Source: Thiobacillus sp.
Lineage (GTDB): Bacteria; Pseudomonadota; Gammaproteobacteria; Burkholderiales; Thiobacillaceae
NCBI GenBank assembly: GCA_011391285.1
Contig: JAABQU010000294.1
Location: 1 to 8,414, forward strand
DNA length: 8,414 nucleotides
Direction: 5' to 3'
In this document: positions 1 through 5,954 of the stretch, one piece after another
Position numbering within the stretch: position 1 is the stretch's first letter
How the letters are laid out: every line of letters begins with the position of its first letter
The notes under the pieces: generated by a model
Seen by the model: only the letters and a program-made list of their open reading frames with translations
What the model was told of the DNA's origin: nothing
Database searches by the model: none
Translations under genes and position numbers: made by a program

Positions 1-552
1 GTCAAGCGCATGTTCGCCTACTCCTCGATCGAGCACATGGGCCTCATCACCTTCGCCTTCGGCATGGGCGGCGCGGTCGCGAACTTCGCGGCGCTGCTGC
101 ACATGACCATGCACTCGCTCACCAAATCGGCCATCTTCTTTGCTGTGGGCCACGCCACGCAGAAGGCCGGCACCCAACTGATGGACGACATCCGTGGGCT
201 GATCAAGACCAACCCCACCATCGGCTGGGGGCTGATGCTGGGCACCGTCGCCATCCTCGGCGTGCCGCCGTTCGGCGTGTTCGCCAGCGAATTCCTCATC
301 ATCACCACCGCCATGCACGAGCATCCCTGGGCCACGCCCTTCCTGCTGCTGGCGCTGGGGGTGGCCTTCGCCTCCATCTTCGGCAAGGTGCAGCCGATGG
401 TGTTCGGCGAGACCGAACTGCCGAAGCTGCCCTACCAGCCCGCGCTGACGCCGGTGTTCCTGCATCTGGGTCTGGTGCTGATGCTGGGCCTGTTCATCCC
501 GCCGTATCTTGCCGACTGGTACCGGCAGGCCGCGCAATTGCTGGGAGGTTGA
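1..552 (+). CDS. hyfF-like: HyfF/NuoN-like ion-translocating membrane subunit, 3' part
   Basis: This is the C-terminal part (183 residues visible) of an integral membrane subunit of the family shared by hydrogenase-4 HyfF, complex I NuoL/M/N and Mrp MrpA/D. The reading frame is open from base 1 and three codons (V-K-R) precede the first Met, so the gene starts outside the window. Family motifs are visible. KRMFAYSSIEHMG is the conserved Lys- and His-bearing segment. HMTMHSLTKSAIFF carries the His and Lys of the proton path in the next helix. A PPFGVFASEF loop follows, then hydrophobic helices to the C-terminus. In this family the subunit moves protons or cations across the cytoplasmic membrane, driven by redox chemistry in the peripheral arm. 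The next gene begins 1 bp after the stop, so both are in one operon. The HyfF assignment over NuoN or NuoM rests mainly on the downstream HyfG/HyfI-like genes. Confidence 0.88.
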   Translation, partial: VKRMFAYSSIEHMGLITFAFGMGGAVANFAALLHMTMHSLTKSAIFFAVGHATQKAGTQLMDDIRGLIKTNPTIGWGLMLGTVAILGVPPFGVFASEFLIITTAMHEHPWATPFLLLALGVAFASIFGKVQPMVFGETELPKLPYQPALTPVFLHLGLVLMLGLFIPPYLADWYRQAAQLLGG

Positions 553-553
553 G

Positions 554-2095
554 ATGAAGATCGGCGAACACGACTGGCACCTCGAACCGTTGGGCAGGCA
601 CATCTGGCGCGGCCGGATGGAAGCCGGCCAATTGCTCGCACTGTCACGGGCGGTCAAGGAAGCAGGCGGACAGCTCATTGCCTTGTGGGGATCGGACGAT
701 CGCCAACTCGGTGAAGGCTTCGCCATCCATGCGGCCTTTCTTACCGGCGCCGGGCTGGCCTGGGTCAGCAGCGCGCTGGCGGCAGACGCGCCGGCCTATC
801 CTGATCTGGCCCACATCTTCCCGCAGGCCGACCGCATGCAGCGCGCGACCTTCGACCTGCTGGGCATCGTGGCCACCGACGCGGTGGACGACCGCAAATG
901 GCTGCGCCACGGCGCCTGGCCCGCGGATGGGTTTCCGCTGCGCAAGGACTTCGACACCAGCCAGCCAGCCACCCGTGACACCGACGCGTACCCCTTCATT
1001 CGCGTCGAGGGCGACGGCGTGCACGAGATTCCGGTCGGACCGATCCACGCCGGCACCATCGAGCCGGGGCATTTCCGCTTCTCCATCATCGGCGAACGCG
1101 TTCTCAAGCTGGAACAGCGACTGGGCTACACCCACAAGGGCACGGAGAAACGCTTCGAGGGCATGGATCTCGCAACCGGCGCCAAGTTTGCCGGACGCGT
1201 CTCGGGTGACTCGCACAGCGCCTACGCCTGGGCCTACTGCATGGCGGTGGAAACCGCCACCGCAAGCCAGGTACCCGAACGCGCCGTGTGGCTGCGCGCC
1301 CTGTTTCTGGAGATCGAGCGGGTTGCCAACCATCTGGGCGACTTGGGCTACCTCGGCAACGACGTCGCGCTGTCCTTCGGCTTCATGCAATTCTGGCGCC
1401 TGAAGGAAGACTGGCTGCGGCTGACCGCCAAGCTGTTCGGCCACCGTTACCTGTTTGACTGCATCGTGCCGGGCGGCGTGGCGAAGGACATAGACGACAG
1501 CGGCCGCGCTGAACTCGCGCTCGAGGCCGACCGCATCGAGGCGGAAGTGCGTTCGCTCAAAGCCATCTACGACGACCATGCCACCCTGCAGGACCGCTTC
1601 GCCAACACCGGCATCGTGAAACCCGATCTGGCGGCACGCCTCGGCCTCACGGGTCTCGCTGGACGCGCCAGCGCGCAGGCCTGGGATGCCCGCGCTCAGT
1701 TCCCGCAGGCGCCCTACGACCAGATCGACGTCAGCATGGCGACGCAGCGACTCGGTGATGTGCTGGCGCGTGCCGAGGTGCGCTTCGCGGAAGTCTACGA
1801 GTCGCTGCGGCTGATCCGCGAACTCCTCAAGCGCCTGCCCGCAGGTGAACGCTGTGCACCGCTCGCCCCCGTCTCGACGGTGTGCGAAGGGCTCGGTTGG
1901 GTGGAAGGCTGGCGCGGCGAAGTGGTGGTGGCCGTGCGAATCGGTGCCGATGGAAAACTCGACCGGGTGCATCCGCACGACCCGTCGTGGCAGAACTGGC
2001 CGTTGCTGGAACTCGGGATCCTCGGCAACATCGTTCCCGACTTTCCGCTCATCAACAAATCATTCAACCTCTCCTACAGCGGACAGGATTTATAA
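554..2095 (+). CDS. hyfG-like: HyfG-like (NuoC-NuoD fusion) large subunit lacking the Ni site
   Basis: A 513-residue large subunit of a hydrogenase-4/complex I-type peripheral arm. Residues about 1-135 resemble the NuoC 30-kDa domain, ending in FPLRKDF; residues about 158-513 resemble NuoD and the group 4 [NiFe]-hydrogenase large subunit (VGPIHAGTIEPGHF at 161-174, GYTHKGTEKRFE at 191-202). The start at 554 is preceded by GGGAGG (543-548) with 5-bp spacing; in-frame codons upstream lie inside hyfF. Real [NiFe] enzymes bind nickel through an N-terminal RVCGxC and a C-terminal DPCxxC motif. Here the first reads R-V-S-G-D-S (215-220) and the second D-P-S-W-Q-N (476-481), so all four cysteines are replaced. 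Hydrogenase activity is therefore very unlikely. The protein fits the hydrogenase-related (Ehr-type) or complex I-like class, perhaps reacting with a quinone or an unknown partner. The ends of the family (NKSFNLSYSG) are present, so it is not truncated. Confidence 0.9.
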   Translation: MKIGEHDWHLEPLGRHIWRGRMEAGQLLALSRAVKEAGGQLIALWGSDDRQLGEGFAIHAAFLTGAGLAWVSSALAADAPAYPDLAHIFPQADRMQRATFDLLGIVATDAVDDRKWLRHGAWPADGFPLRKDFDTSQPATRDTDAYPFIRVEGDGVHEIPVGPIHAGTIEPGHFRFSIIGERVLKLEQRLGYTHKGTEKRFEGMDLATGAKFAGRVSGDSHSAYAWAYCMAVETATASQVPERAVWLRALFLEIERVANHLGDLGYLGNDVALSFGFMQFWRLKEDWLRLTAKLFGHRYLFDCIVPGGVAKDIDDSGRAELALEADRIEAEVRSLKAIYDDHATLQDRFANTGIVKPDLAARLGLTGLAGRASAQAWDARAQFPQAPYDQIDVSMATQRLGDVLARAEVRFAEVYESLRLIRELLKRLPAGERCAPLAPVSTVCEGLGWVEGWRGEVVVAVRIGADGKLDRVHPHDPSWQNWPLLELGILGNIVPDFPLINKSFNLSYSGQDL

Positions 2096-2096
2096 G

Positions 2097-2630
2097 ATGG
2101 CGACGCACCTGATACTGCAGAAGATTTTCAAGACCGGCTTCGTCTCCGAACCGGCGCCCGCGGCCGACCTCGCGCTGCGCACGCGCGAGCAGGAACTGCA
2201 TGCGGATATTCTCAAGGTTTATGGCCAGGCGGTGGCGATCCGCCACGTCGACGCCGGCTCCTGCAACGGCTGCGAACTGGAAATCCACGCCATCAACGGG
2301 CCGCACTACAACATCGAGGGAATGGGCGTGAAGTTCGTCGCCAGTCCGCGCCATGCGGATCTGCTGCTGGTCACCGGCCCGGTCTCGCGCAATCTGGAAG
2401 TGGCCTTGAAGCGCACCTACGACGCCACGCCCGAGCCAAAGTGGGTGGTCGCGATGGGCGACTGCGGCTGCACGGGCGGGATGTTCGGCGCGAGCTACGC
2501 CTCGTGCGGCAAGGTTTCCAACGTGATCCCGGTCGACGTCGAAGTACCCGGGTGCCCGCCCACACCCATCGCCCTGTTGCAGGGCATTCTTGCGGCTGTC
2601 AGCCAGGGCGGCAAAAACACCGCGCCCTAG
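2097..2630 (+). CDS. hyfI-like: HyfI/NuoB-like Fe-S small subunit
   Basis: A 177-residue small subunit of the same complex, homologous to NuoB and to the small subunits of group 4 hydrogenases. It should hold the final [4Fe-4S] cluster next to the large subunit, on the cytoplasmic side. Visible ligand candidates are C56 and C59 in GSCNGCELE, C123 in MGDCGCTGG and C153 in VPGCPPTP; C125 and C137 are extra. The C-x-x-C spacing is the hydrogenase type rather than the tandem CC of NuoB. The ATG lies 1 bp after the hyfG-like stop, with AGGA (2085-2088) 8 bp upstream, so translation is probably coupled. A longer open frame upstream is only a shadow inside hyfG. It is the last gene of the operon and converges on the minus-strand gene that ends 11 bp further on. 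No clear terminator was seen between them. Electron transfer is probably intact even though the large subunit lacks nickel ligands. Confidence 0.92.
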   Translation: MATHLILQKIFKTGFVSEPAPAADLALRTREQELHADILKVYGQAVAIRHVDAGSCNGCELEIHAINGPHYNIEGMGVKFVASPRHADLLLVTGPVSRNLEVALKRTYDATPEPKWVVAMGDCGCTGGMFGASYASCGKVSNVIPVDVEVPGCPPTPIALLQGILAAVSQGGKNTAP

Positions 2631-2641
2631 CTGAGGAGCCG

Positions 2642-2899
2642 TCAGTCGGCCTGCGGTGCCCTGGCCTTGGGCTTCCTGCCGGGCGCGGCGGTCGGGATGT
2701 AGCCGGCGATCCGGCACGACATCCCTTCGACCTTCTGACCCTTGATGAATCGCGTTGTGTGGCAGGCAATGATGTCCCCGCGCGCCGACATCTCGGAGAG
2801 GTAAGCACGCACATCGGCCAGCGGGATCCGGGTCGCGGCGGCGATTTCGGAATCGAGTTGTTCGCCGCGGCTTTTCAAGTAAGTGTGGATTTTTTGCAT
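2642..2899 (-). CDS. Small winged-helix-like putative DNA-binding protein
   Basis: An 85-residue protein with no family name I can give with certainty. The first about 60 residues have the pattern of a compact winged helix: helix 1 (MQKIHTYLKSRGE), helix 2 (LDSEIAAATRI), a recognition-type helix (PLADVRAYLSEMSARG), then a strand-rich part (DIIACHTTRFIKGQKVEG, MSCRIAGYIP). Two cysteines, C46 and C62, sit in the putative wing and could bind metal or sense redox state; this is inference. The tail is basic and proline-rich, with a GRKP element faintly like an AT-hook. The ATG at 2899 was chosen because the longer frame upstream runs into the spermidine-synthase-like gene and has no similar composition. 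It starts 7 bp after that gene's stop, with only a weak AGG about 10 bp ahead, so the two are likely co-transcribed. It could instead be a small DNA-bridging or accessory protein. Confidence 0.72.
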   Translation of the reverse strand: MQKIHTYLKSRGEQLDSEIAAATRIPLADVRAYLSEMSARGDIIACHTTRFIKGQKVEGMSCRIAGYIPTAAPGRKPKARAPQAD

Positions 2900-2906
2900 G
2901 TCTGGG

Positions 2907-3833
2907 TTACCTGGGTTTCTGTAAAGGTGAAGCTTTGGCGGCAGCCGCCTTGGCCCACCGCAATTCAGCCCCCTCGCGAAGGCTGTCCATAATGGCCGAA
3001 AAATCGAGCGGAAACCGCTCGGCGAGACGGCCGGCCCGTTTTTCCAGCAACTGCCAATCGAGCAGGAAGCCGGCATCGGCAAAAGCAAACGCGATGTGGT
3101 TGTCGCCGCCGGGAACCGTCCCCACCTGCACCCGCCCCTCGAAAGCTTCGTTCAGCAAGGCCAGATGCCGGCTCCAGTATTTCCTCGGCCCTGCGAAGTT
3201 GGCAACCACTATTCCGCCCGGCCTGAGCCGGTTGCGCGCCGCCCGATAGAAGCCGCGACTGAGAAAGGCGGGGGCGATGCCTTTGGAATCGAAGCCGTCG
3301 AGCAGCAGCACATCGGTATCGCCTTCTGCCGCGGGCAGATACTCGGCCGCATCGGCCTTGACGATCGCCAGGCGCTTGTCGTCGGGAACACCGAACGACT
3401 CGCGCAGGGCGATGACATCGGGATCGATCTCGACCACGGTCAGGCGCGCGCGCGGCAGGTGGCGATGGCAGAACTTGGCCAGCGACCCGCCTCCCAGCCC
3501 GACCATCAACACATGACGCGGGTTGGACACGAACAACACGAAGGCCATCATTTTGCGCGTGTAGGCAAACTCGAGGGCGAACGGATCGTCGATGCGCATG
3601 GCGCTCTGGATGAAATCCAGACTGAACAACAGTTGCCGCGTCTCGCCGTCGTCGATGATGAACGGCCTGCCGTAGTCGCCGTTCATGATCTGCTGATACA
3701 ACGCCTGAGGCTCGCTCTCCGCTGGTTCGAGCACGCGCACCTTCACGGGTTCGCCCGACACTTTGCCAGGCATTTCCAGCAGCGGGATGTGGCCTGGGTG
3801 GTCGACGATTCTTGAATGAGACAAATGCAGCAC
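2907..3833 (-). CDS. Spermidine-synthase-like SAM-binding protein
   Basis: Up to 308 residues, with a Rossmann-type SAM or decarboxylated-SAM fold related to polyamine aminopropyltransferases (SpeE). Numbered from the GTG at 3833, the glycine-rich loop is VGLGGGSLAKF (111-121). The acidic end of strand 2 is VEIDPDV (134-140) and the active-site-like segment is LLDGFDSKGIAP (177-188), with D179 and D182 spaced as in the catalytic D-x-x-D of SpeE. The N-terminal half reads LLFSLDFIQSAMR where true SpeE has a YHE-type putrescine site, so polyamine synthesis is uncertain and a methyltransferase role is possible. The start is unclear: the GTG at 3833 has only AGG 3 bp away, and an ATG at 3773 (residue 21, MPGKVSGEPVKV) would give 288 residues. 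It leads a probable two-gene unit with the winged-helix-like gene. It is transcribed divergently from the ribbon-helix-helix gene across the palindrome-bearing gap. Confidence 0.82.
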   Translation of the reverse strand: MLHLSHSRIVDHPGHIPLLEMPGKVSGEPVKVRVLEPAESEPQALYQQIMNGDYGRPFIIDDGETRQLLFSLDFIQSAMRIDDPFALEFAYTRKMMAFVLFVSNPRHVLMVGLGGGSLAKFCHRHLPRARLTVVEIDPDVIALRESFGVPDDKRLAIVKADAAEYLPAAEGDTDVLLLDGFDSKGIAPAFLSRGFYRAARNRLRPGGIVVANFAGPRKYWSRHLALLNEAFEGRVQVGTVPGGDNHIAFAFADAGFLLDWQLLEKRAGRLAERFPLDFSAIMDSLREGAELRWAKAAAAKASPLQKPR

Positions 3834-3905
3834 AGGCCTATAAACGTCTGCCCGTTACACGCGGCAAAGATATCGAGAGATCATTTCGTATCCAATGACA
3901 ACCGT

Positions 3906-3924
3906 ATGATAATACAATTATCAT
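3906..3924. promoter_or_regulatory. Perfect 19-bp palindrome, probable operator
   Basis: ATGATAAT, ACA, ATTATCAT form two exact 8-bp arms around a 3-bp centre. The site lies in the AT-rich divergent gap between the spermidine-synthase-like gene and the ribbon-helix-helix gene, 33 bp before the latter's ATG. A -10-like TATATT (3931-3936) follows on the plus strand, so a protein bound here could block transcription. The arms contain GATAAT hexamers as in Fur boxes, but a 3-bp gap separates them instead of the 1-bp gap of the classic 6-1-6 arrangement. Autoregulation by the ribbon-helix-helix protein is an equally good guess. Confidence 0.6.
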
Positions 3925-3957
3925 TTAACGTATATTTTGCACCCACCAGGGCCTTCC

Positions 3958-4161
3958 ATGGAAAACCGCACCGCCAGGATGACGATCCTGATCGATCCGA
4001 CCAAGAAGCAAATCTTCGAAGACATTTGTTCCCAGCACGACCTCACCTCATCGCAAGTCATTCGCCGCCTGATGCGCCAGTACATCATCGATCATGCGGG
4101 GTCGCGCGAGCTGCCCGAGTGGCTGACCGAGGCCGCCAAGGCGACCGGCAAATCGCAGTGA
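3958..4161 (+). CDS. Ribbon-helix-helix (CopG/Arc-like) protein
   Basis: A 67-residue protein with the layout of a ribbon-helix-helix DNA-binding domain. A basic N-terminus leads into a short beta strand (ARMTILIDP, residues 6-14), then helix A (TKKQIFEDICSQHD), a turn (LTSS) and helix B (QVIRRLMRQYIIDH). A 19-residue tail follows (AGSRELPEWLTEAAKATGK). Such proteins dimerise and bind short inverted repeats through the paired strands. The ATG at 3958 has AGGG (3948-3951) 6 bp ahead; an upstream in-frame TTG at 3937 is less likely. The palindrome at 3906-3924 is a natural candidate target. The next gene, a YkgJ-type protein, starts 19 bp downstream and is probably co-transcribed. Many proteins of this size are antitoxins, but no toxin-like gene is adjacent, so a repressor role is favoured. 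Confidence 0.82.
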   Translation: MENRTARMTILIDPTKKQIFEDICSQHDLTSSQVIRRLMRQYIIDHAGSRELPEWLTEAAKATGKSQ

Positions 4162-4180
4162 CCCGCAGCTGAACCCTTTC

Positions 4181-4534
4181 ATGACCCCCAACAGCCAGGC
4201 CATCCGTTTTTTCAGGCGGCGCATCCCGGCATTCGAGTGTGTTCCCGGATGCCATGACTGCTGCGGGCCGGTGACCGCATCGAGCGAGGAAATGGCGGTG
4301 CTCCCCCTCAAGAGCGACGCGGAGCACGCAAAGGCGCTCGACGAATTAAGCTGCCCGCATCTGGGCGAGCAGGGCTGTCAGGTCTATGCGGAACGTCCGC
4401 TCATCTGCCGCCTGTTCGGCACCACGCCACGGCTCGCCTGCCCGAACGGCAGGCGTCCCGCAGCCATGATCGACCCCGTCATCGAGCAGCAGATCTACCG
4501 ATATTTCGAGACGACGCGCCATGTGCTGGTGTAG
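4181..4534 (+). CDS. YkgJ-family cysteine-cluster protein
   Basis: A 117-residue cytoplasmic protein of the YkgJ (Fe-S or Zn cysteine cluster) family. Eight cysteines are placed as in that family: C20, C24, C27 and C28 in CVPGCHDCCGP, C58 in SCPHL, C66 in GCQVY, C76 in ERPLICRLFG and C87 near ACPNG. The YAERPLICRLFG segment is the most recognisable family signature. The cysteines probably bind a metal ion or Fe-S cluster; the biochemical role of the family is poorly defined. The ATG at 4181 lacks a good Shine-Dalgarno sequence, which fits translational coupling to the ribbon-helix-helix gene ending 19 bp upstream. After its stop comes the longest non-coding stretch of the window. Confidence 0.85.
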   Translation: MTPNSQAIRFFRRRIPAFECVPGCHDCCGPVTASSEEMAVLPLKSDAEHAKALDELSCPHLGEQGCQVYAERPLICRLFGTTPRLACPNGRRPAAMIDPVIEQQIYRYFETTRHVLV

Positions 4535-4579
4535 CCGGCGGCTCACACAGCGTTTAACGCGCAGCGGGTTTGTCGGTCA

Positions 4580-4618
4580 TGACAGTCAGCGCCGTCCTTG
4601 CCAGGCGCTGTAGCGTCA
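4580..4618. other. Inverted repeat / hairpin
   Basis: CAGCGCC (4587-4593) and GGCGCTG (4604-4610) are exact inverted repeats around a 10-base loop. TGAC (4580-4583) and GTCA (4615-4618) extend the stem past a small internal loop. No T-run follows on either strand, so it is not a standard intrinsic terminator. It lies 46 bp after the YkgJ-type stop and could protect or end that transcript. Confidence 0.45.
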
Positions 4619-4645
4619 GAAGGCAGGCTGCGTTCGGGATAGCAT

Positions 4646-4654
4646 TGTTATGAT
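4646..4654 (+). promoter_or_regulatory. Extended -10 promoter candidate for the CsoSCA-like gene
   Basis: TG-T-TATGAT matches the extended -10 form (TGnTATAAT) with one mismatch in the hexamer. No good -35 element is present 16-18 bp upstream, which extended -10 promoters can tolerate. Transcription would begin near 4661, giving an untranslated leader of about 215 bases before the ATG at 4877. Confidence 0.4.
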
Positions 4655-4876
4655 GTGTGCGCGGATCGTGCTGCGCGACTGACTTCATCCTGTACCGCCA
4701 CGCGAAACTGTCCGCCCTGCGGCCCACAGCGAAAACCGGGGGCTTGCCCCTCTCTTGCCCGTCGACCCTCCATTGCGCCACCGTATCGCGCCACACTCTG
4801 GCCCGAACCCTTTTGGAGATTGACGCCGCCGGCTTTACCCGGCATCGTCTGGCCGCATCCCTACTGCGAAAAGAAC

Positions 4877-5941
4877 ATGGATATCCACAGCAAGCCCATT
4901 CAGGAACGCATCGACTGGCTGTTCGATCTGTCGAAGCGATACGCCGCCGATTTTTCCGACCCGGAGAGTTATCTCGCGCGCAAGCGCTACCTTGCTGCCC
5001 ATCCCACCGACATCGTCGCGCTGAAATGCATGGATGGCCGCATCAACATTCCGGTGGCCACCCGCACTCCGCCAGGCATCATCCAGCCGTTCCGCAACCT
5101 CGGCGGCCAGTTCGATCTTGGCTGGCCACATCTCAACGAAACGCTCGCCCACCATGTCAGCGAAATAGCCGGCGCCGCACGCCAGATCCTGGTGTTGATC
5201 ACCTATCACTTTTCCAAGGGCAGCCCGGATCGCGGCTGCGCCGGCTTCAATTACGACACCAAGGCGGCAATCGCACACACCCATGCGATCCGCGAACAGG
5301 TGGAATTCATGTTCGGCAAGGGTCACGGCACGGTTTATCCGATCCTGTGCGGCTTCGAGACCGATGAAGACGCCCTGGTCCTGCACGGCCGCGATGGCAC
5401 GATGCTGAATCTGGCAAAGCTTTCGCCTTCGCCCGACCAGGACGAGACCCTGCGTCACCGACTGATCGGCCTGTACCCCGACATGTCGGCTCAAATGCGC
5501 GAGGACCTGCTACCCCTGCTCAGTGGCAATCTCGCTCACATCGCCCACGTGCGGGGGCGCCATCGCACCCTCGACATCGAGCACCGTGAATGGATGATAT
5601 GCATCGGACGCGGTTTCGATTTCCTGCATACACCCAACCTCGCCCTGATCATCGGGCCCTACAGCCCCAACCTGGACGACCCGATCCGAAAGGCGGCGAG
5701 CATCATCCTCAACAACATGCAGACCGGGCGCATCCCGGATGACGGATTCTTGGTACTGGCCTCATCCCCCTATCAGGAAATCGGCATGGACCGCGCGCGT
5801 GCCGAACTCAAAGCACGCTTCGCCACCGAATTCACTGCCGAGGTGATCCGGAAGGAGTTTCCCGCCCTGGCGCGCAAGATGCACCTGCGCACGGCTGTTC
5901 TCAACTGGGCGACACGCAAGCTCGAACTGGCCGGAGACTGA
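4877..5941 (+). CDS. CsoSCA-like (beta-class fold) carbonic anhydrase homologue
   Basis: A 354-residue soluble protein resembling carboxysome shell carbonic anhydrase, a divergent beta-class enzyme that interconverts CO2 and bicarbonate with zinc. The key pattern is present: C51-M-D53-G-R55 matches the Cys-x-Asp-x-Arg of CsoSCA and beta-class enzymes (zinc ligand plus Asp-Arg dyad). H111 in ITYHFSKG and C121 in DRGCAGF provide the other two ligands, 10 residues apart. FRNLGGQFD (72-80) resembles the beta-class RNAGG region. Residues about 200-354 may be the counterpart of the degenerate C-terminal half of CsoSCA. CsoSCA is roughly 500 residues and begins with a long N-terminal region used for Rubisco binding; here only about 45 residues precede the active site. 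No signal peptide is visible. The ATG at 4877 has only a weak GAAAAG upstream, but the upstream extension has no protein character. The gene stands alone, next to the acRAF-cbbR pair; no shell protein gene is in the window. Confidence 0.75.
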   Translation: MDIHSKPIQERIDWLFDLSKRYAADFSDPESYLARKRYLAAHPTDIVALKCMDGRINIPVATRTPPGIIQPFRNLGGQFDLGWPHLNETLAHHVSEIAGAARQILVLITYHFSKGSPDRGCAGFNYDTKAAIAHTHAIREQVEFMFGKGHGTVYPILCGFETDEDALVLHGRDGTMLNLAKLSPSPDQDETLRHRLIGLYPDMSAQMREDLLPLLSGNLAHIAHVRGRHRTLDIEHREWMICIGRGFDFLHTPNLALIIGPYSPNLDDPIRKAASIILNNMQTGRIPDDGFLVLASSPYQEIGMDRARAELKARFATEFTAEVIRKEFPALARKMHLRTAVLNWATRKLELAGD

Positions 5942-5954
5942 CATCAACCCAGCG

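Larger units (their letters stand above)
4535..4876. other. 342-bp intergenic region without a convincing gene
   Basis: This gap between the YkgJ-type and CsoSCA-like genes holds a hairpin (4580-4618) and an extended -10 promoter candidate (4646-4654). It is followed by about 215 bases that would form a long leader. Within that leader GGGGC-TT-GCCCC (4739-4750) can form a small stem. Open frames cross the region on both strands, but their translations are rich in Pro, Arg, Cys and Ala without domain character. I saw no tRNA or known riboswitch. Confidence 0.6.

Noticed and set aside
644..1978. Long open frame of 444 codons antisense to the hyfG-like gene
   Set aside because: It lies fully opposite a well-recognised gene in GC-rich DNA, where antisense frames stay open by codon bias. 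Its product is rich in His, Arg and Gly and shows no domain.
554..2630. Ordinary complex I (nuo) or active hydrogenase-4
   Set aside because: The CxxC spacing of the small subunit and HyfF-like partner argue against standard complex I, and the missing Ni ligands argue against a hydrogenase.
3906..3924. NikR operator
   Set aside because: GTATGA occurs at 3904-3909, but the matching half-site is not at the N16 spacing, and the adjacent ribbon-helix-helix protein has no room for a NikR metal domain.
3958..4161. Antitoxin of a toxin-antitoxin pair
   Set aside because: The flanking genes encode a cysteine-cluster protein and a SAM-fold enzyme, neither toxin-like, so only the ribbon-helix-helix call is kept.
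4554..4796. 80-codon minus-strand frame in the intergenic gap
   Set aside because: No ribosome site or domain is visible, it overlaps the hairpin and promoter candidate, and its composition resembles chance GC-rich frames.
4655..4876. N-terminal extension of the CsoSCA-like protein by 74 residues
   Set aside because: The extension is Pro-, Arg- and Cys-rich without helix pattern, no ribosome site supports an upstream start, and the promoter candidate overlaps its beginning.
4835..5494. 219-codon minus-strand frame opposite the CsoSCA-like gene
   Set aside because: Antisense shadow of a gene with recognisable active-site motifs; no known domain in its translation.
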